Shown here piece by piece: positions 6,617-14,094 of a stretch of 37,337 nt of DNA. A program made the translations under genes and the position numbers. A model generated the notes under the pieces. It had not been told where the DNA came from and searched no databases. It worked only from the letters and a program-made list of their open reading frames with translations. This DNA is from UBA1740 sp045587025 (GTDB lineage Bacteria; Bacillota; Clostridia; Oscillospirales; CAG-272): NCBI GenBank assembly GCA_045587025.1, contig JAZNBK010000062.1:1-37337 (forward strand), written 5' to 3'. Position 1 is the stretch's first letter, and each line of letters starts with the position of its first letter.

Positions 6617-7402
6617 TTATTTCAGGTTGAGTATTCTTTTTGCGTTTCCTGAAAGAATTAACTCCTTTTCATTATCGGTCAGCAAATAATCATGAGCCAC
6701 GCCGCCAATAAACATAGCGGGATTACAAACAGGGAAATCAGAGCCGAAAATAAATCTCTCCGCGCCGAACAAATCAACGCCTCGGCGAAGCATTCCGTGT
6801 CTGAAAATACCTGTCCCCGAAACGTCCAAATAGTAATTTTTGCTTATCTTCATTCTTTCCATATGCAGATAAAATACATCTCGTTCGCCGGGGTGCGCTG
6901 CGACGAGTACAAGGTTGGGGTGCTCTTTGATAATATTCGTTATAGAATCGTTTGCAACGTTGTGAATATTTACAACCATATTGTATTGCTCTGCTAAATC
7001 AAGTATCTCTGAGAAATTTTTGTTGTAGTAATTATCACTCCAGCAATGCATACCCGGCACAAGCTCGCCTATCAGGTTTATTCCTCTTTTGTGCATTGCC
7101 TCGATTTCTTCGCAGGATTCTTTTACGAAATCCGGATGAATAGTGAAGCCGGGGACGTAAAAATCTCCGTAAAGCTTTTTTAGCTCCAAAACGTCATTGT
7201 TAAGAGCTTTAATACTATCCCAGGTTATGTTTTTTGTATCGAAAGGGGTAACTACAGCTCCGCAAATTTTGCTTATGCCCAAGCTTTTTAAGGATTCCAT
7301 GGATTCCACGGGAGTCATAGGGATATATTGCTTGTGATTGCAAATGTTGCTTTCCTGCGTTAGAAAAGGATGTGTGTGAAAATCAATTATTTCGAAATTC
7401 AT
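6617..7402 (-). CDS. Amidohydrolase-2 family metal-dependent hydrolase
   Basis: This 261-residue TIM-barrel protein has the metal-site pattern of the amidohydrolase-2 family (PF04909): D7-x-H9-x-H11 (DFHTHP), H147 (NIHN), H170 (AAHPGERD) and D222 (FGSDFP). The family hydrolyses or decarboxylates small cyclic or acidic compounds and lactones. It is the first gene of the operon that continues with the XRE regulator, uxaB and uxaA, so a role in sugar-acid use, for example on a lactone or derivatised uronate, is plausible inference. It is far shorter than uronate isomerase UxaC (about 470), although that enzyme is in the same superfamily. The ATG has AGGGAG 7 bases upstream. The operon promoter is not obvious. 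Confidence 0.8.
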   Translation of the reverse strand: MNFEIIDFHTHPFLTQESNICNHKQYIPMTPVESMESLKSLGISKICGAVVTPFDTKNITWDSIKALNNDVLELKKLYGDFYVPGFTIHPDFVKESCEEIEAMHKRGINLIGELVPGMHCWSDNYYNKNFSEILDLAEQYNMVVNIHNVANDSITNIIKEHPNLVLVAAHPGERDVFYLHMERMKISKNYYLDVSGTGIFRHGMLRRGVDLFGAERFIFGSDFPVCNPAMFIGGVAHDYLLTDNEKELILSGNAKRILNLK

Positions 7403-7432
7403 ATAATTTCTCCCTTACTTGACAAAACTATT

Positions 7433-7459
7433 AAAAAAACCATTGGTAACAATGGTTTT
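7433..7459 (-). terminator. Terminator after tRNA-Leu
   Basis: Minus strand: AAAACCATTG (7459-7450), loop TTAC, CAATGGTTTT (7445-7436), T run to 7433. The stem begins at the last base of the encoded CCA tail. It separates the tRNA from the amidohydrolase operon; partial read-through would be one way to transcribe that operon. Confidence 0.8.
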
Positions 7460-7540
7460 GGTGCGGGTAGTGGGATTTGAACCCACACTCTTCCGAACTG
7501 GTTCCTAAGACCAGCGTGTCTGCCATTCCACCACACCCGC
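7459..7540 (-). tRNA. tRNA-Leu (anticodon UAG)
   Basis: Read on the minus strand, the acceptor arms are GCGGGTG (7540-7534) and TACCCGC (7469-7463), with discriminator A and an encoded CCA (7461-7459). The anticodon stem CTGGT/ACCAG encloses loop CTTAGGA, anticodon TAG at 7507-7505. The T arm GTGGG-TTCAAAT-CCCAC is complete. The 11-base variable region (TTCGGAAGAGT) is the long class II arm expected of a leucine tRNA. A strong promoter precedes it and a terminator follows. Confidence 0.97.
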
Positions 7541-7551
7541 ATACCATAGAC

Positions 7552-7580
7552 ATATTACCATAATTACGCAAAAAAGTCAA
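7552..7580 (-). promoter_or_regulatory. SigA-type promoter of tRNA-Leu
   Basis: Minus strand: TTGACT (complement of 7575-7580), 17-base spacer, TAATAT (complement of 7552-7557), 11 bases before the mature tRNA 5' end. Confidence 0.85.
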
Positions 7581-7703
7581 GTGCTTTACGCTAAAATAAA
7601 CGAGCATTTGATATTTTTTTGCAATTTATTCGTTTTTAAATTTTCATCATTCTGTATTTGCTCAAATTAGCTCGTTTAATGAAAAAATAATGTCAGATAT
7701 AAG

Positions 7704-7732
7704 TTGACATTTTGATAAACTTTATGTATAAT
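7704..7732 (+). promoter_or_regulatory. Consensus SigA promoter of the nusB-mrp operon
   Basis: TTGACA (7704-7709), 17-base spacer, TATAAT (7727-7732): a perfect match to the vegetative consensus. The predicted leader of about 60 bases contains a small GCCG/CGGC hairpin (7774-7777 with 7784-7787) just before the nusB ribosome binding site. No other clear promoter was seen until 28862. Confidence 0.92.
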
Positions 7733-7798
7733 TATTAATATATGCAATAATTATATATTTACGTAAAGGATATGCCGAAATAACGGCTAAAAGGAAAA

Positions 7799-8215
7799 AT
7801 GACAAGACATAAAGAAAGAGAACTTGCGTTCTCGCTCCTGTTCGAAAAAAATTTTGATTCAGCAAGGAAAGTTCAGGAAATATACGACACAGCGATATGT
7901 TTCCGTAACGAAGAGGAAAGCGACTTCGTAAAATCGATTTTAAACGGCGTTTCTGAAAACAACGCTGAAATATCAGCTTTGATTGAAAAAAATTCTCAGG
8001 GTTGGAAAATTAACAGAATTTCACGCGTTTCTTTTTCAATTTTGCAATTGGCGGTTTATGAGATGCTATATACCGATATTCCTTTAAAGGTTTCTATTAA
8101 CGAGGCGGTCGAGCTTGCAAAAGCATATGACGACGAAAAGGCAAGCGCGTTTGTCAACGGAGTGCTTAACTCTATTGCAAGAACAATAGAAGGCAAAAAT
8201 ATTGATGAACAATAA
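7799..8215 (+). CDS. nusB: Transcription antitermination factor NusB
   Basis: NusB binds boxA RNA with NusE (S10) and supports rRNA antitermination. The 138-residue product has the all-helical NusB fold: RHKERELAFSLLFE at the N-terminus, GWKINRISRVSFSILQLAVYE in the middle and SINEAVELAKAYDDEKASAF near the end, the last being a strongly conserved signature. Length is normal. It is the first gene after the consensus promoter, with an AAAGG ribosome binding site. nusB heading a cluster with xseAB and ispA is common in Clostridia. Confidence 0.96.
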   Translation: MTRHKERELAFSLLFEKNFDSARKVQEIYDTAICFRNEEESDFVKSILNGVSENNAEISALIEKNSQGWKINRISRVSFSILQLAVYEMLYTDIPLKVSINEAVELAKAYDDEKASAFVNGVLNSIARTIEGKNIDEQ

Positions 8216-9152
8216 CGTTATAATAGGAATTGATACGAGCAACTATACTACCTCCGTTGCCGTATCTGACGAAGAGGGAAATATAATTGCTAACGCAAAA
8301 AAGCTTTTGCCTGTCAGAGAGGGAGAGTGCGGACTCAGACAATCAGACGCAGTTTTCGCTCACGTTAAAAATTTCCCCTTTGTTATGGATGAGGTCAGGC
8401 CTTTTATTTCGGATAAGAAAATAGTGGCGATAGGCGTCTCCTCGCGTCCAAGACGAGTAGAGGGCTCTTATATGCCGTGCTTCCTTACCGGCGTTGCGAT
8501 AGCCGATTCGCTCTCTGCGGTATGCGATGCGCCTGTTTTTGAATTTTCTCATCAATGCGGACATATAATGTCGGCTGTATATTCTTCCGGTAAAACAGAG
8601 CTTCTTAACGGGGAATTCGGAGTTTTTCATTTATCAGGCGGCACGACCGAGCTGTTGCTTACCAAGTTCAATAAAAATGAATTTAATACGGAAATAGTAG
8701 GCGGTACGAAGGATATTAACGCAGGGCAGTTAATTGATAGAGTCGGCGTTATGTTGGGATTGAGATTTCCGTGTGGCGCTGAGCTTGAAAAGCTTGCGTT
8801 GAAAAACGAGAGAAAAGTAAAAGTTCCAAAGATAAATACAGACGCCTGCTTTATAAATCTGTCGGGCGTGGAGAATTTGGGTGCGAAGGTATATAAGGAA
8901 ACGGACGACGCCTCTTATACGGCAGCGTATGTTTTTGAATATCTAAGCCAGGCGATTTTTAAAATTTCGCGTTCATTTACCGAAAAATATGGAGAAATTC
9001 CGATTCTTTATGCGGGCGGAGTGATGAGTAATAGCATAATAAAGGGGCGTCTTGCATCAGAAAATGAAAGATATTTTGCAGAGCCGAAATTCTCCTCCGA
9101 CAATGCAGCAGGCATAGCTTTGCTTGCGAGAAATGCATATTTATACAATTAA
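8205..9152 (+). CDS. TsaD/Kae1-like ASKHA paralog (peptidase M22 family), function unknown
   Basis: The 315-residue product has the TsaD-type ATPase fold: phosphate-1 loop GIDTSNYTTSVAV (residues 8-20), an H-x3-H metal motif (H116, H120 in FSHQCGH), SGGTTEL (144-150), GGVMSN (271-276) and the aspartate-bearing SSDNAAGIA (297-305). True TsaD, which makes the t6A tRNA modification with TsaB and TsaE, has MQAHHLAAH-like and GGVAAN-like versions of these motifs and different spacing, so this is a divergent paralog. No tsaB or tsaE is nearby. A second-copy M22 protein after nusB recurs in Clostridia, to my knowledge without a known function. The TTG at 8202 opens the same frame; the ATG at 8205 is preferred. 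It overlaps nusB by 11 bases. Confidence 0.85.
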   Translation: MNNNVIIGIDTSNYTTSVAVSDEEGNIIANAKKLLPVREGECGLRQSDAVFAHVKNFPFVMDEVRPFISDKKIVAIGVSSRPRRVEGSYMPCFLTGVAIADSLSAVCDAPVFEFSHQCGHIMSAVYSSGKTELLNGEFGVFHLSGGTTELLLTKFNKNEFNTEIVGGTKDINAGQLIDRVGVMLGLRFPCGAELEKLALKNERKVKVPKINTDACFINLSGVENLGAKVYKETDDASYTAAYVFEYLSQAIFKISRSFTEKYGEIPILYAGGVMSNSIIKGRLASENERYFAEPKFSSDNAAGIALLARNAYLYN

Positions 9153-9173
9153 TTTTGTCAGAAAGGCGCTTAA

Positions 9174-10403
9174 ATGTTAGTTTCAAATAACGAACGTCGA
9201 GAGCATTGCATCTCTGTTTCTCAATTAAACGAATATATAAAAACGCTGATTGACGGGAACGCCTTTCTTTCTAACGTTTGCGTGAAAGGTGAAATTTCCA
9301 ACTTTACTAATCACAGAACGGGACATTTTTATTTTTCAATTAAAGATGAGAGCTCTGTAATTCGAGCAGTTATGTTCAAAAGCTCTGCCGCAAGAATTAA
9401 ATTTATTCCCGAAAACGGAATGAAAATAATAGCGCGGGGCAGCGTATCGTTATTCGTCCGTGACGGACAGTATCAGTTATACGTAACTTCTATGGAGCCG
9501 GAGGGAATAGGTTCCTTATATTTAGCGTTTGAGCAGTTAAAACAGAAATTAGAAAAAGAAGGGCTTTTTGATAAGGCAAGAAAAAAAGCTATTCCTGTAA
9601 TGCCGTTGAGGGTTGGCGTTATTACCTCTCCGACAGGCGCAGCAGTCAGGGATATTATCAATATTATAAGCCGAAGATTTCCAATAGCCAAAATCGTGTT
9701 GTATCCCGCTCAGGTACAGGGAGAGGGAGCGCACATGCAATTAATAGACGGAATAAAATATTTCAATAGTAAAAACTCGGCAGACGTTATAATTTTAGGA
9801 AGAGGCGGCGGCTCAATTGAGGATTTGTGGGAATTTAACAATGAGAAGCTTGCTTACGTGATTTCAGAATCAAATATTCCTGTTATCTCTGCTGTAGGGC
9901 ATGAGACGGATTTTACTATATGTGATTTTGTTTCCGATATGAGAGCGCCGACACCCTCCGCTGCTGCGGAGCTTGCAGTTCCCGACACGAGTGAGCTTTT
10001 GGCTGATTTGTCAAACATAAGGTCTCGAATGTCAACCCTGTTGCTTCAAAAAGTATTTTATGAGAAAGAAAAAATAAAACTGTTTTCAGAGAGAAAAATA
10101 TTCACCGATCCGGAATATTATTTGCAAGAAAAAAAGTTGATAACAGCTTTTCTCTATGATAAGCTCTCACGCTCAATTAATTTGAAAATAAACGATTATA
10201 TCTATTCATTGCAAAAAATATCAGGAAAGCTGGATGCGATGAGCCCCTTGGCGACTCTTTCGAGAGGGTATTCGATAAACTATAATTTAACATCAGACAA
10301 ATCGGTGACATCAATTTTGGACGTTTCTAAAGACGATAAGGTTAAAATGAGATTAAAAGACGGCTCAGTTTTAGTTAACGTTTTTGATGTAGAACCTCAT
10401 TAA
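9174..10403 (+). CDS. xseA: Exodeoxyribonuclease VII large subunit
   Basis: XseA forms exonuclease VII with XseB and degrades single-stranded DNA from both ends. The 409-residue protein has the N-terminal OB-fold (VKGEISNFTNHRTGHFYFSIKD, about residues 38-59). The catalytic domain follows, with VGVITSPTGAAVRDI, ILGRGGGSIEDLWEFN and SAVGHETDFTICDFVSD. A coiled-coil tail ends in LSRGYSI. The length is normal. The ATG follows a GAAAGG ribosome binding site by 7 bases. xseB is 25 bases downstream. Confidence 0.97.
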   Translation: MLVSNNERREHCISVSQLNEYIKTLIDGNAFLSNVCVKGEISNFTNHRTGHFYFSIKDESSVIRAVMFKSSAARIKFIPENGMKIIARGSVSLFVRDGQYQLYVTSMEPEGIGSLYLAFEQLKQKLEKEGLFDKARKKAIPVMPLRVGVITSPTGAAVRDIINIISRRFPIAKIVLYPAQVQGEGAHMQLIDGIKYFNSKNSADVIILGRGGGSIEDLWEFNNEKLAYVISESNIPVISAVGHETDFTICDFVSDMRAPTPSAAAELAVPDTSELLADLSNIRSRMSTLLLQKVFYEKEKIKLFSERKIFTDPEYYLQEKKLITAFLYDKLSRSINLKINDYIYSLQKISGKLDAMSPLATLSRGYSINYNLTSDKSVTSILDVSKDDKVKMRLKDGSVLVNVFDVEPH

Positions 10404-10428
10404 AACAAGTAAGAAAAGGAAATAAAAT

Positions 10429-10668
10429 ATGGCTACTAAAGATTTTTCATTTGAAAAGGCAATGGCGGAGTTAGAATCGACCGTTCGCGCTCTTGAGGAA
10501 GGAAAGCTTACTCTCGATGAATCACTCGCGGCCTTTGAAAAAGGAATTAAGCTTGTAAACGCTTGTAATTCTAAGCTGACCGAGGCAGAACAAAAGGTGA
10601 AGATTTTGCTTTCAAATGACAACGGCGAGCTGATAGAAGAAGATTTTTTACAAGCAAAGGGTGAATGA
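10429..10668 (+). CDS. xseB: Exodeoxyribonuclease VII small subunit
   Basis: This 79-residue helical protein has the family signature FEKAMAELESTVRALEEG, then LTLDESLAAFEKGIKLVNAC. Several XseB chains bind each XseA chain and are needed for stability and activity. The length is typical. It lies 25 bases after xseA and 3 bases before ispA. Confidence 0.96.
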   Translation: MATKDFSFEKAMAELESTVRALEEGKLTLDESLAAFEKGIKLVNACNSKLTEAEQKVKILLSNDNGELIEEDFLQAKGE

Positions 10669-10671
10669 TAG

Positions 10672-11553
10672 ATGAAGTCCATAGAAAATGCTATTAAATC
10701 AACGGCGCTCCTTGTTAATGATAAATTAAATTCTATACTGCCGTCGAGTGATATCGACACGAAGGTCATATACGACGCATCTAATTACAGTCTTTTAAAC
10801 GGCGGAAAAAGAATACGCCCCTTCATACTTTTTTGCTTTTCAAAAGCATTTGACGGCAAAACAGAAAATGCTCTCAGCTTTGCTTCGGCAATAGAAATGG
10901 TACATACGTACTCTCTTATACACGACGACCTTCCGTGTATGGACAACGACGATTACAGGCGTGGAAAACCTTCAAATCATAAGGTTTTTGGAGAAGCAAC
11001 CGCATTGCTTGCAGGAGACGCTTTATTAACAGAGGCGTTTTCCGTTATATCGAGGACAGATTTGGCGCCCGATATTCTGATTAAAGCAGTTAACGTGCTT
11101 TCCGAATGCGCGGGATGCAGGGGAATGATTGGCGGTCAGGTTATGGATATGTCGCCCGAGCTTCTAAGGGACGATATTGAAAAATTAAAAAAGATGTATC
11201 GGCTTAAAACAGGAATGTTAATTTCAGCTTCGGCTAAGCTCGGTTGCCTTGCGGCAGGAATTTCTGATGATACCATTTTGAATTCTGCCGAAAATTATTC
11301 CTATAATATTGGGATGGCGTTTCAGATTATAGATGATATTTTGGATAGATATGGAAATCAAAATAATTTAGGAAAACCTATTGGAAGCGATGAAAAGAAC
11401 AATAAGACAACTTTTTTATCTTTTATGACGAAAGATGAAGCGTATAATGAAGCTAAAAGATTGACCGAACTCGCAATTAAGAGCATTGAAAATATTCCAA
11501 ACAATAGAGAGCTATGCGAGCTGGGTTATTATTTGTTAAACAGAAAAAAGTAA
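10672..11553 (+). CDS. ispA: Farnesyl diphosphate synthase (short-chain polyprenyl synthetase)
   Basis: IspA condenses isopentenyl and allylic diphosphates to farnesyl diphosphate. The 293-residue enzyme has the first Asp-rich motif as DDLPCMD (residues 85-91) and the second as DDILD (221-225), with GGKRIRP (44-50) and GQVMDM (155-160). Y80, five residues before the first motif, is the chain-length position; an aromatic here favours C15 (family knowledge). It follows xseB with a 3-base gap, an order common in Firmicutes. The product presumably feeds undecaprenyl phosphate and isoprenoid synthesis. Confidence 0.94.
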   Translation: MKSIENAIKSTALLVNDKLNSILPSSDIDTKVIYDASNYSLLNGGKRIRPFILFCFSKAFDGKTENALSFASAIEMVHTYSLIHDDLPCMDNDDYRRGKPSNHKVFGEATALLAGDALLTEAFSVISRTDLAPDILIKAVNVLSECAGCRGMIGGQVMDMSPELLRDDIEKLKKMYRLKTGMLISASAKLGCLAAGISDDTILNSAENYSYNIGMAFQIIDDILDRYGNQNNLGKPIGSDEKNNKTTFLSFMTKDEAYNEAKRLTELAIKSIENIPNNRELCELGYYLLNRKK

Positions 11554-11563
11554 CGAGGAAAAG

Positions 11564-12007
11564 ATGATTTTTAAAAACGTATTTTTTATAAGCGCGGTAA
11601 TCGCCTGGTTTATCGCTCAGCTTATTAAAATTATTATTTCTTTTATAAAAGAACATAGGTTAAATTTCAGATTATTAATTGCTTCAGGCGGTATGCCAAG
11701 CTCACATACTGCCTCAGTATGTGCATTGAGTGCTTCAATTGCATATGTTTATTCCTTTAATTCTCCTTTTTTTGCGATCTCCGCCGTGTTTGCTCTGATT
11801 GTTATGTATGACGCTTCAGGAGTCAGAAGAGCTACAGGCGAACAGGCGAAAATACTCAATAAAATTATGGACGACTTGATGAATAAGAGATCCGTTATGT
11901 TTGGAGAACATTTAAAGGAATTGATAGGACATACACCCCTACAAGTGTTAATCGGCGCAATTCTCGGAATAACCGTCGGGGTTTTGTATCCTTACTTGGT
12001 ACTATGA
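11564..12007 (+). CDS. Divergent PAP2 family membrane protein (DUF212, YuiD-like)
   Basis: This 147-residue protein has about four membrane segments and the family motif GGMPSSHTA (residues 44-52), which resembles the second signature of PAP2 acid phosphatases. RRATGEQA and GHTPLQVLIGAILG are also typical of PF02681. The substrate is not established. It lies between ispA and tlyA, so a role on an isoprenoid phosphate lipid is attractive but inferred. It overlaps tlyA by 4 bases (ATGA). Confidence 0.88.
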   Translation: MIFKNVFFISAVIAWFIAQLIKIIISFIKEHRLNFRLLIASGGMPSSHTASVCALSASIAYVYSFNSPFFAISAVFALIVMYDASGVRRATGEQAKILNKIMDDLMNKRSVMFGEHLKELIGHTPLQVLIGAILGITVGVLYPYLVL

Positions 12008-12738
12008 GAATTGATGTTTTTTTAGTTGAAAAGGGGCTCGTGAGTAGCAGAAGTCGGGCAAAAGAGCTTATAGAAAAGGGCGCTGTCTCTGTTTTTAAAA
12101 AAACGGTTACCAAGCCATCCTTCGACGTTTCGGATAATATAACTGAAAACGATATTAAAATTGATCAAAACGAGAACAAATATGTTAGCAGAGGCGGATA
12201 TAAGCTCGAAGCTCTTTTGAATGCGTTCTTTATTGATGTAAAAGACAAAATTGCGCTTGATATCGGTGCTTCCACCGGGGGCTTTACTGATTGCTTATTG
12301 AAGCACGGGGCAAAGAAGGTATTTGCCGTAGATTCCGGCACTGCTCAACTTAGTCCTCAGCTTTGTGATGACGAAAGAGTAGTTTCAATTGAGAATTATA
12401 ACGCTCGTTATTTAGATAAAAAAGATTTTACCGATAATTTCGATATTGTAACTATCGACGTTTCCTTTATTTCACAGACGCTTATTATACCGAAGATTGC
12501 CGAGCTTTTATCTTGTGGCGCTTCGTTTTTAAGCTTGATTAAGCCACAGTTTGAGGTCGGAAAAGAGTATATAGGAAAAAAAGGTATCGTTAAAGACGAG
12601 CGGGCGAGAGATTTTGCAGTAAAAAAGGTATGCGATCTTGCTTGCGGTATGGGATTTGAACTGCAAGGAACAATTGAGTCTCCTATTTGCGGCGGAGACG
12701 GAAATATTGAATATTTAGCTTATTTTAAAAGGATATGA
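12004..12738 (+). CDS. tlyA: TlyA family rRNA (cytidine-2'-O)-methyltransferase
   Basis: TlyA adds 2'-O-methyl groups to cytidines of 16S and 23S rRNA using S-adenosylmethionine. The 244-residue protein has an N-terminal S4 RNA-binding domain (RIDVFLVEKGLVSSRSRAKEL, up to about residue 60). The methyltransferase domain then carries the SAM motif LDIGASTGGFTDCLL (85-99) and the catalytic-site stretches IDVSFIS and LIKPQFEVG. Lys67 of SRGGYKLEA is conserved in the family. It overlaps both neighbours by 4 bases, which indicates translational coupling. Confidence 0.94.
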   Translation: MRIDVFLVEKGLVSSRSRAKELIEKGAVSVFKKTVTKPSFDVSDNITENDIKIDQNENKYVSRGGYKLEALLNAFFIDVKDKIALDIGASTGGFTDCLLKHGAKKVFAVDSGTAQLSPQLCDDERVVSIENYNARYLDKKDFTDNFDIVTIDVSFISQTLIIPKIAELLSCGASFLSLIKPQFEVGKEYIGKKGIVKDERARDFAVKKVCDLACGMGFELQGTIESPICGGDGNIEYLAYFKRI

Positions 12739-13595
12739 TTATGAGAAATTTTCTTATTATGCCAAACGTCAAAAAGGACGTTGACTTCGAAATTACAAAA
12801 CGGGTGATATCGTTTTTACAGTCAAAAAATGCTAACGTTTATATTGATAATAGCATAGACGATTCCTCTAAAAAGTTAAAAGCGCCGTTTATTGATCCTT
12901 ATGATGAAAGCGTTTTAATAGAATGTATAATAGTGATAGGTGGCGACGGCTCGGTTTTGGACGCTTCTGCTTGCGCTATAAAGCGCGATATCCCCATTTT
13001 GTGCGTTAATATGGGACGGCTTGGCTATCTATCGGAGCTTGGCGCTGATTCGCTTGAAAAATTAAACGCTCTTTTTACAAATGAATTTAAGATTTCATCG
13101 AGAATGACGTTAGACGTAACCTTATATTTAAAAGGCGAAAAAATCTTTTTAGACAGAAAAGCAGTGAACGACGTCGTAATTTCGCGCGGAGAAACGCTCG
13201 GAATTTCCGATTTCGAGCTTAACGACGGAGTTGGTAATTGCTTTTCCTATCGCGCTGACGGAGTAATACTTTCGACACCCACCGGTTCGACTGCATATTC
13301 GCTGTCTGCGGGCGGTCCTGCTATCGATTCTTCCTTGGAAGCTATCTGCGTTACTCCTATATGCACACATTCATTTTTTAACAGATCTATTCTGTTTTCT
13401 CCAAATTCAGAAATCTCCGTGACGCATATGTCTGAAAATGATAACAACATTTTTGTAAATATCGACGGAATTCAAGCATATTCACTTTCGTTTGGGGATA
13501 TAGTTTCTGTTACGAAATCCAAAGTTCCGTTAAAGTTGATTTCCTTAGAAAATACAGGTATTTTGGGCGTGTTACATAAAAAAATGAAAATATAA
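12735..13595 (+). CDS. nadK: NAD kinase
   Basis: The enzyme phosphorylates NAD to NADP. The 286-residue protein has the family motifs GGDGS (residues 69-73), NMGRLGYLSEL and STPTGSTAYSLSAGGP, which line the ATP and NAD sites. The ATG at 12735 overlaps the tlyA stop (ATGA). A second in-frame ATG at 12741 is also possible and would change only two residues. The tlyA-nadK-argR-recN order is widely conserved in Gram-positive bacteria. Confidence 0.96.
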   Translation: MIMRNFLIMPNVKKDVDFEITKRVISFLQSKNANVYIDNSIDDSSKKLKAPFIDPYDESVLIECIIVIGGDGSVLDASACAIKRDIPILCVNMGRLGYLSELGADSLEKLNALFTNEFKISSRMTLDVTLYLKGEKIFLDRKAVNDVVISRGETLGISDFELNDGVGNCFSYRADGVILSTPTGSTAYSLSAGGPAIDSSLEAICVTPICTHSFFNRSILFSPNSEISVTHMSENDNNIFVNIDGIQAYSLSFGDIVSVTKSKVPLKLISLENTGILGVLHKKMKI

Positions 13596-13619
13596 CATTT
13601 CAGGTGAAAGGAAAAAGCA

Positions 13620-14075
13620 ATGAAACGCGAAAGACAACAAAAGATATTGGAAATAATCGAAAAATATGATGTGGAAACGCAAGATGATTTGATAAAGCAT
13701 TTGAATCAGAGTGGTTTTGAGGTAACTCAAGCGACCATTTCAAGAGATATCAGAGAATTAAAATTAACGAAGGGTACTGCTGTGAACGGAGTGTCAAAAT
13801 ATGCTGTTCCTGTTGCTAAAAAGGAACACGTAATTCCTCATTTCAACAGCGTATTGACCGATTCAATTGTTAAGGTCGATTATGCGGGAAATTTGATTAT
13901 AATTAAGACCTTTCCCGGAATGGCGAATGCAGTCGCAACCTGCGTAGATTCTCTCAAAATTGACGATATTATCGGTTGCGTAGCGGGAGATGACGCTATT
14001 CTGGTCGTGGTTCGTAACGACGATTTGGCTGAAGAGCTTAGCGATAAGATACGTCAGATGATTAAAACAATATAA
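13620..14075 (+). CDS. argR: Arginine repressor ArgR
   Basis: This 151-residue protein has an N-terminal winged helix (KRERQQKILEIIEKYDVETQ, with TQATISRDIRELKLTK as recognition region) and a C-terminal oligomerisation domain. The latter carries the arginine-contacting GDD motif (VAGDDAILVV). ArgR hexamers bind arginine and repress arginine synthesis or activate catabolism. No arg genes are in this window, so its targets are elsewhere. Its place between nadK and recN is the usual one in Firmicutes. Confidence 0.96.
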   Translation: MKRERQQKILEIIEKYDVETQDDLIKHLNQSGFEVTQATISRDIRELKLTKGTAVNGVSKYAVPVAKKEHVIPHFNSVLTDSIVKVDYAGNLIIIKTFPGMANAVATCVDSLKIDDIIGCVAGDDAILVVVRNDDLAEELSDKIRQMIKTI

Positions 14076-14094
14076 ACTGAGAAAGGGGAGTACT

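Noticed and set aside
7419..7424. TTGACA as a plus-strand promoter near 7420
   Set aside because: No -10 box at 15-19 bases, and the region leads into the tRNA on the opposite strand.
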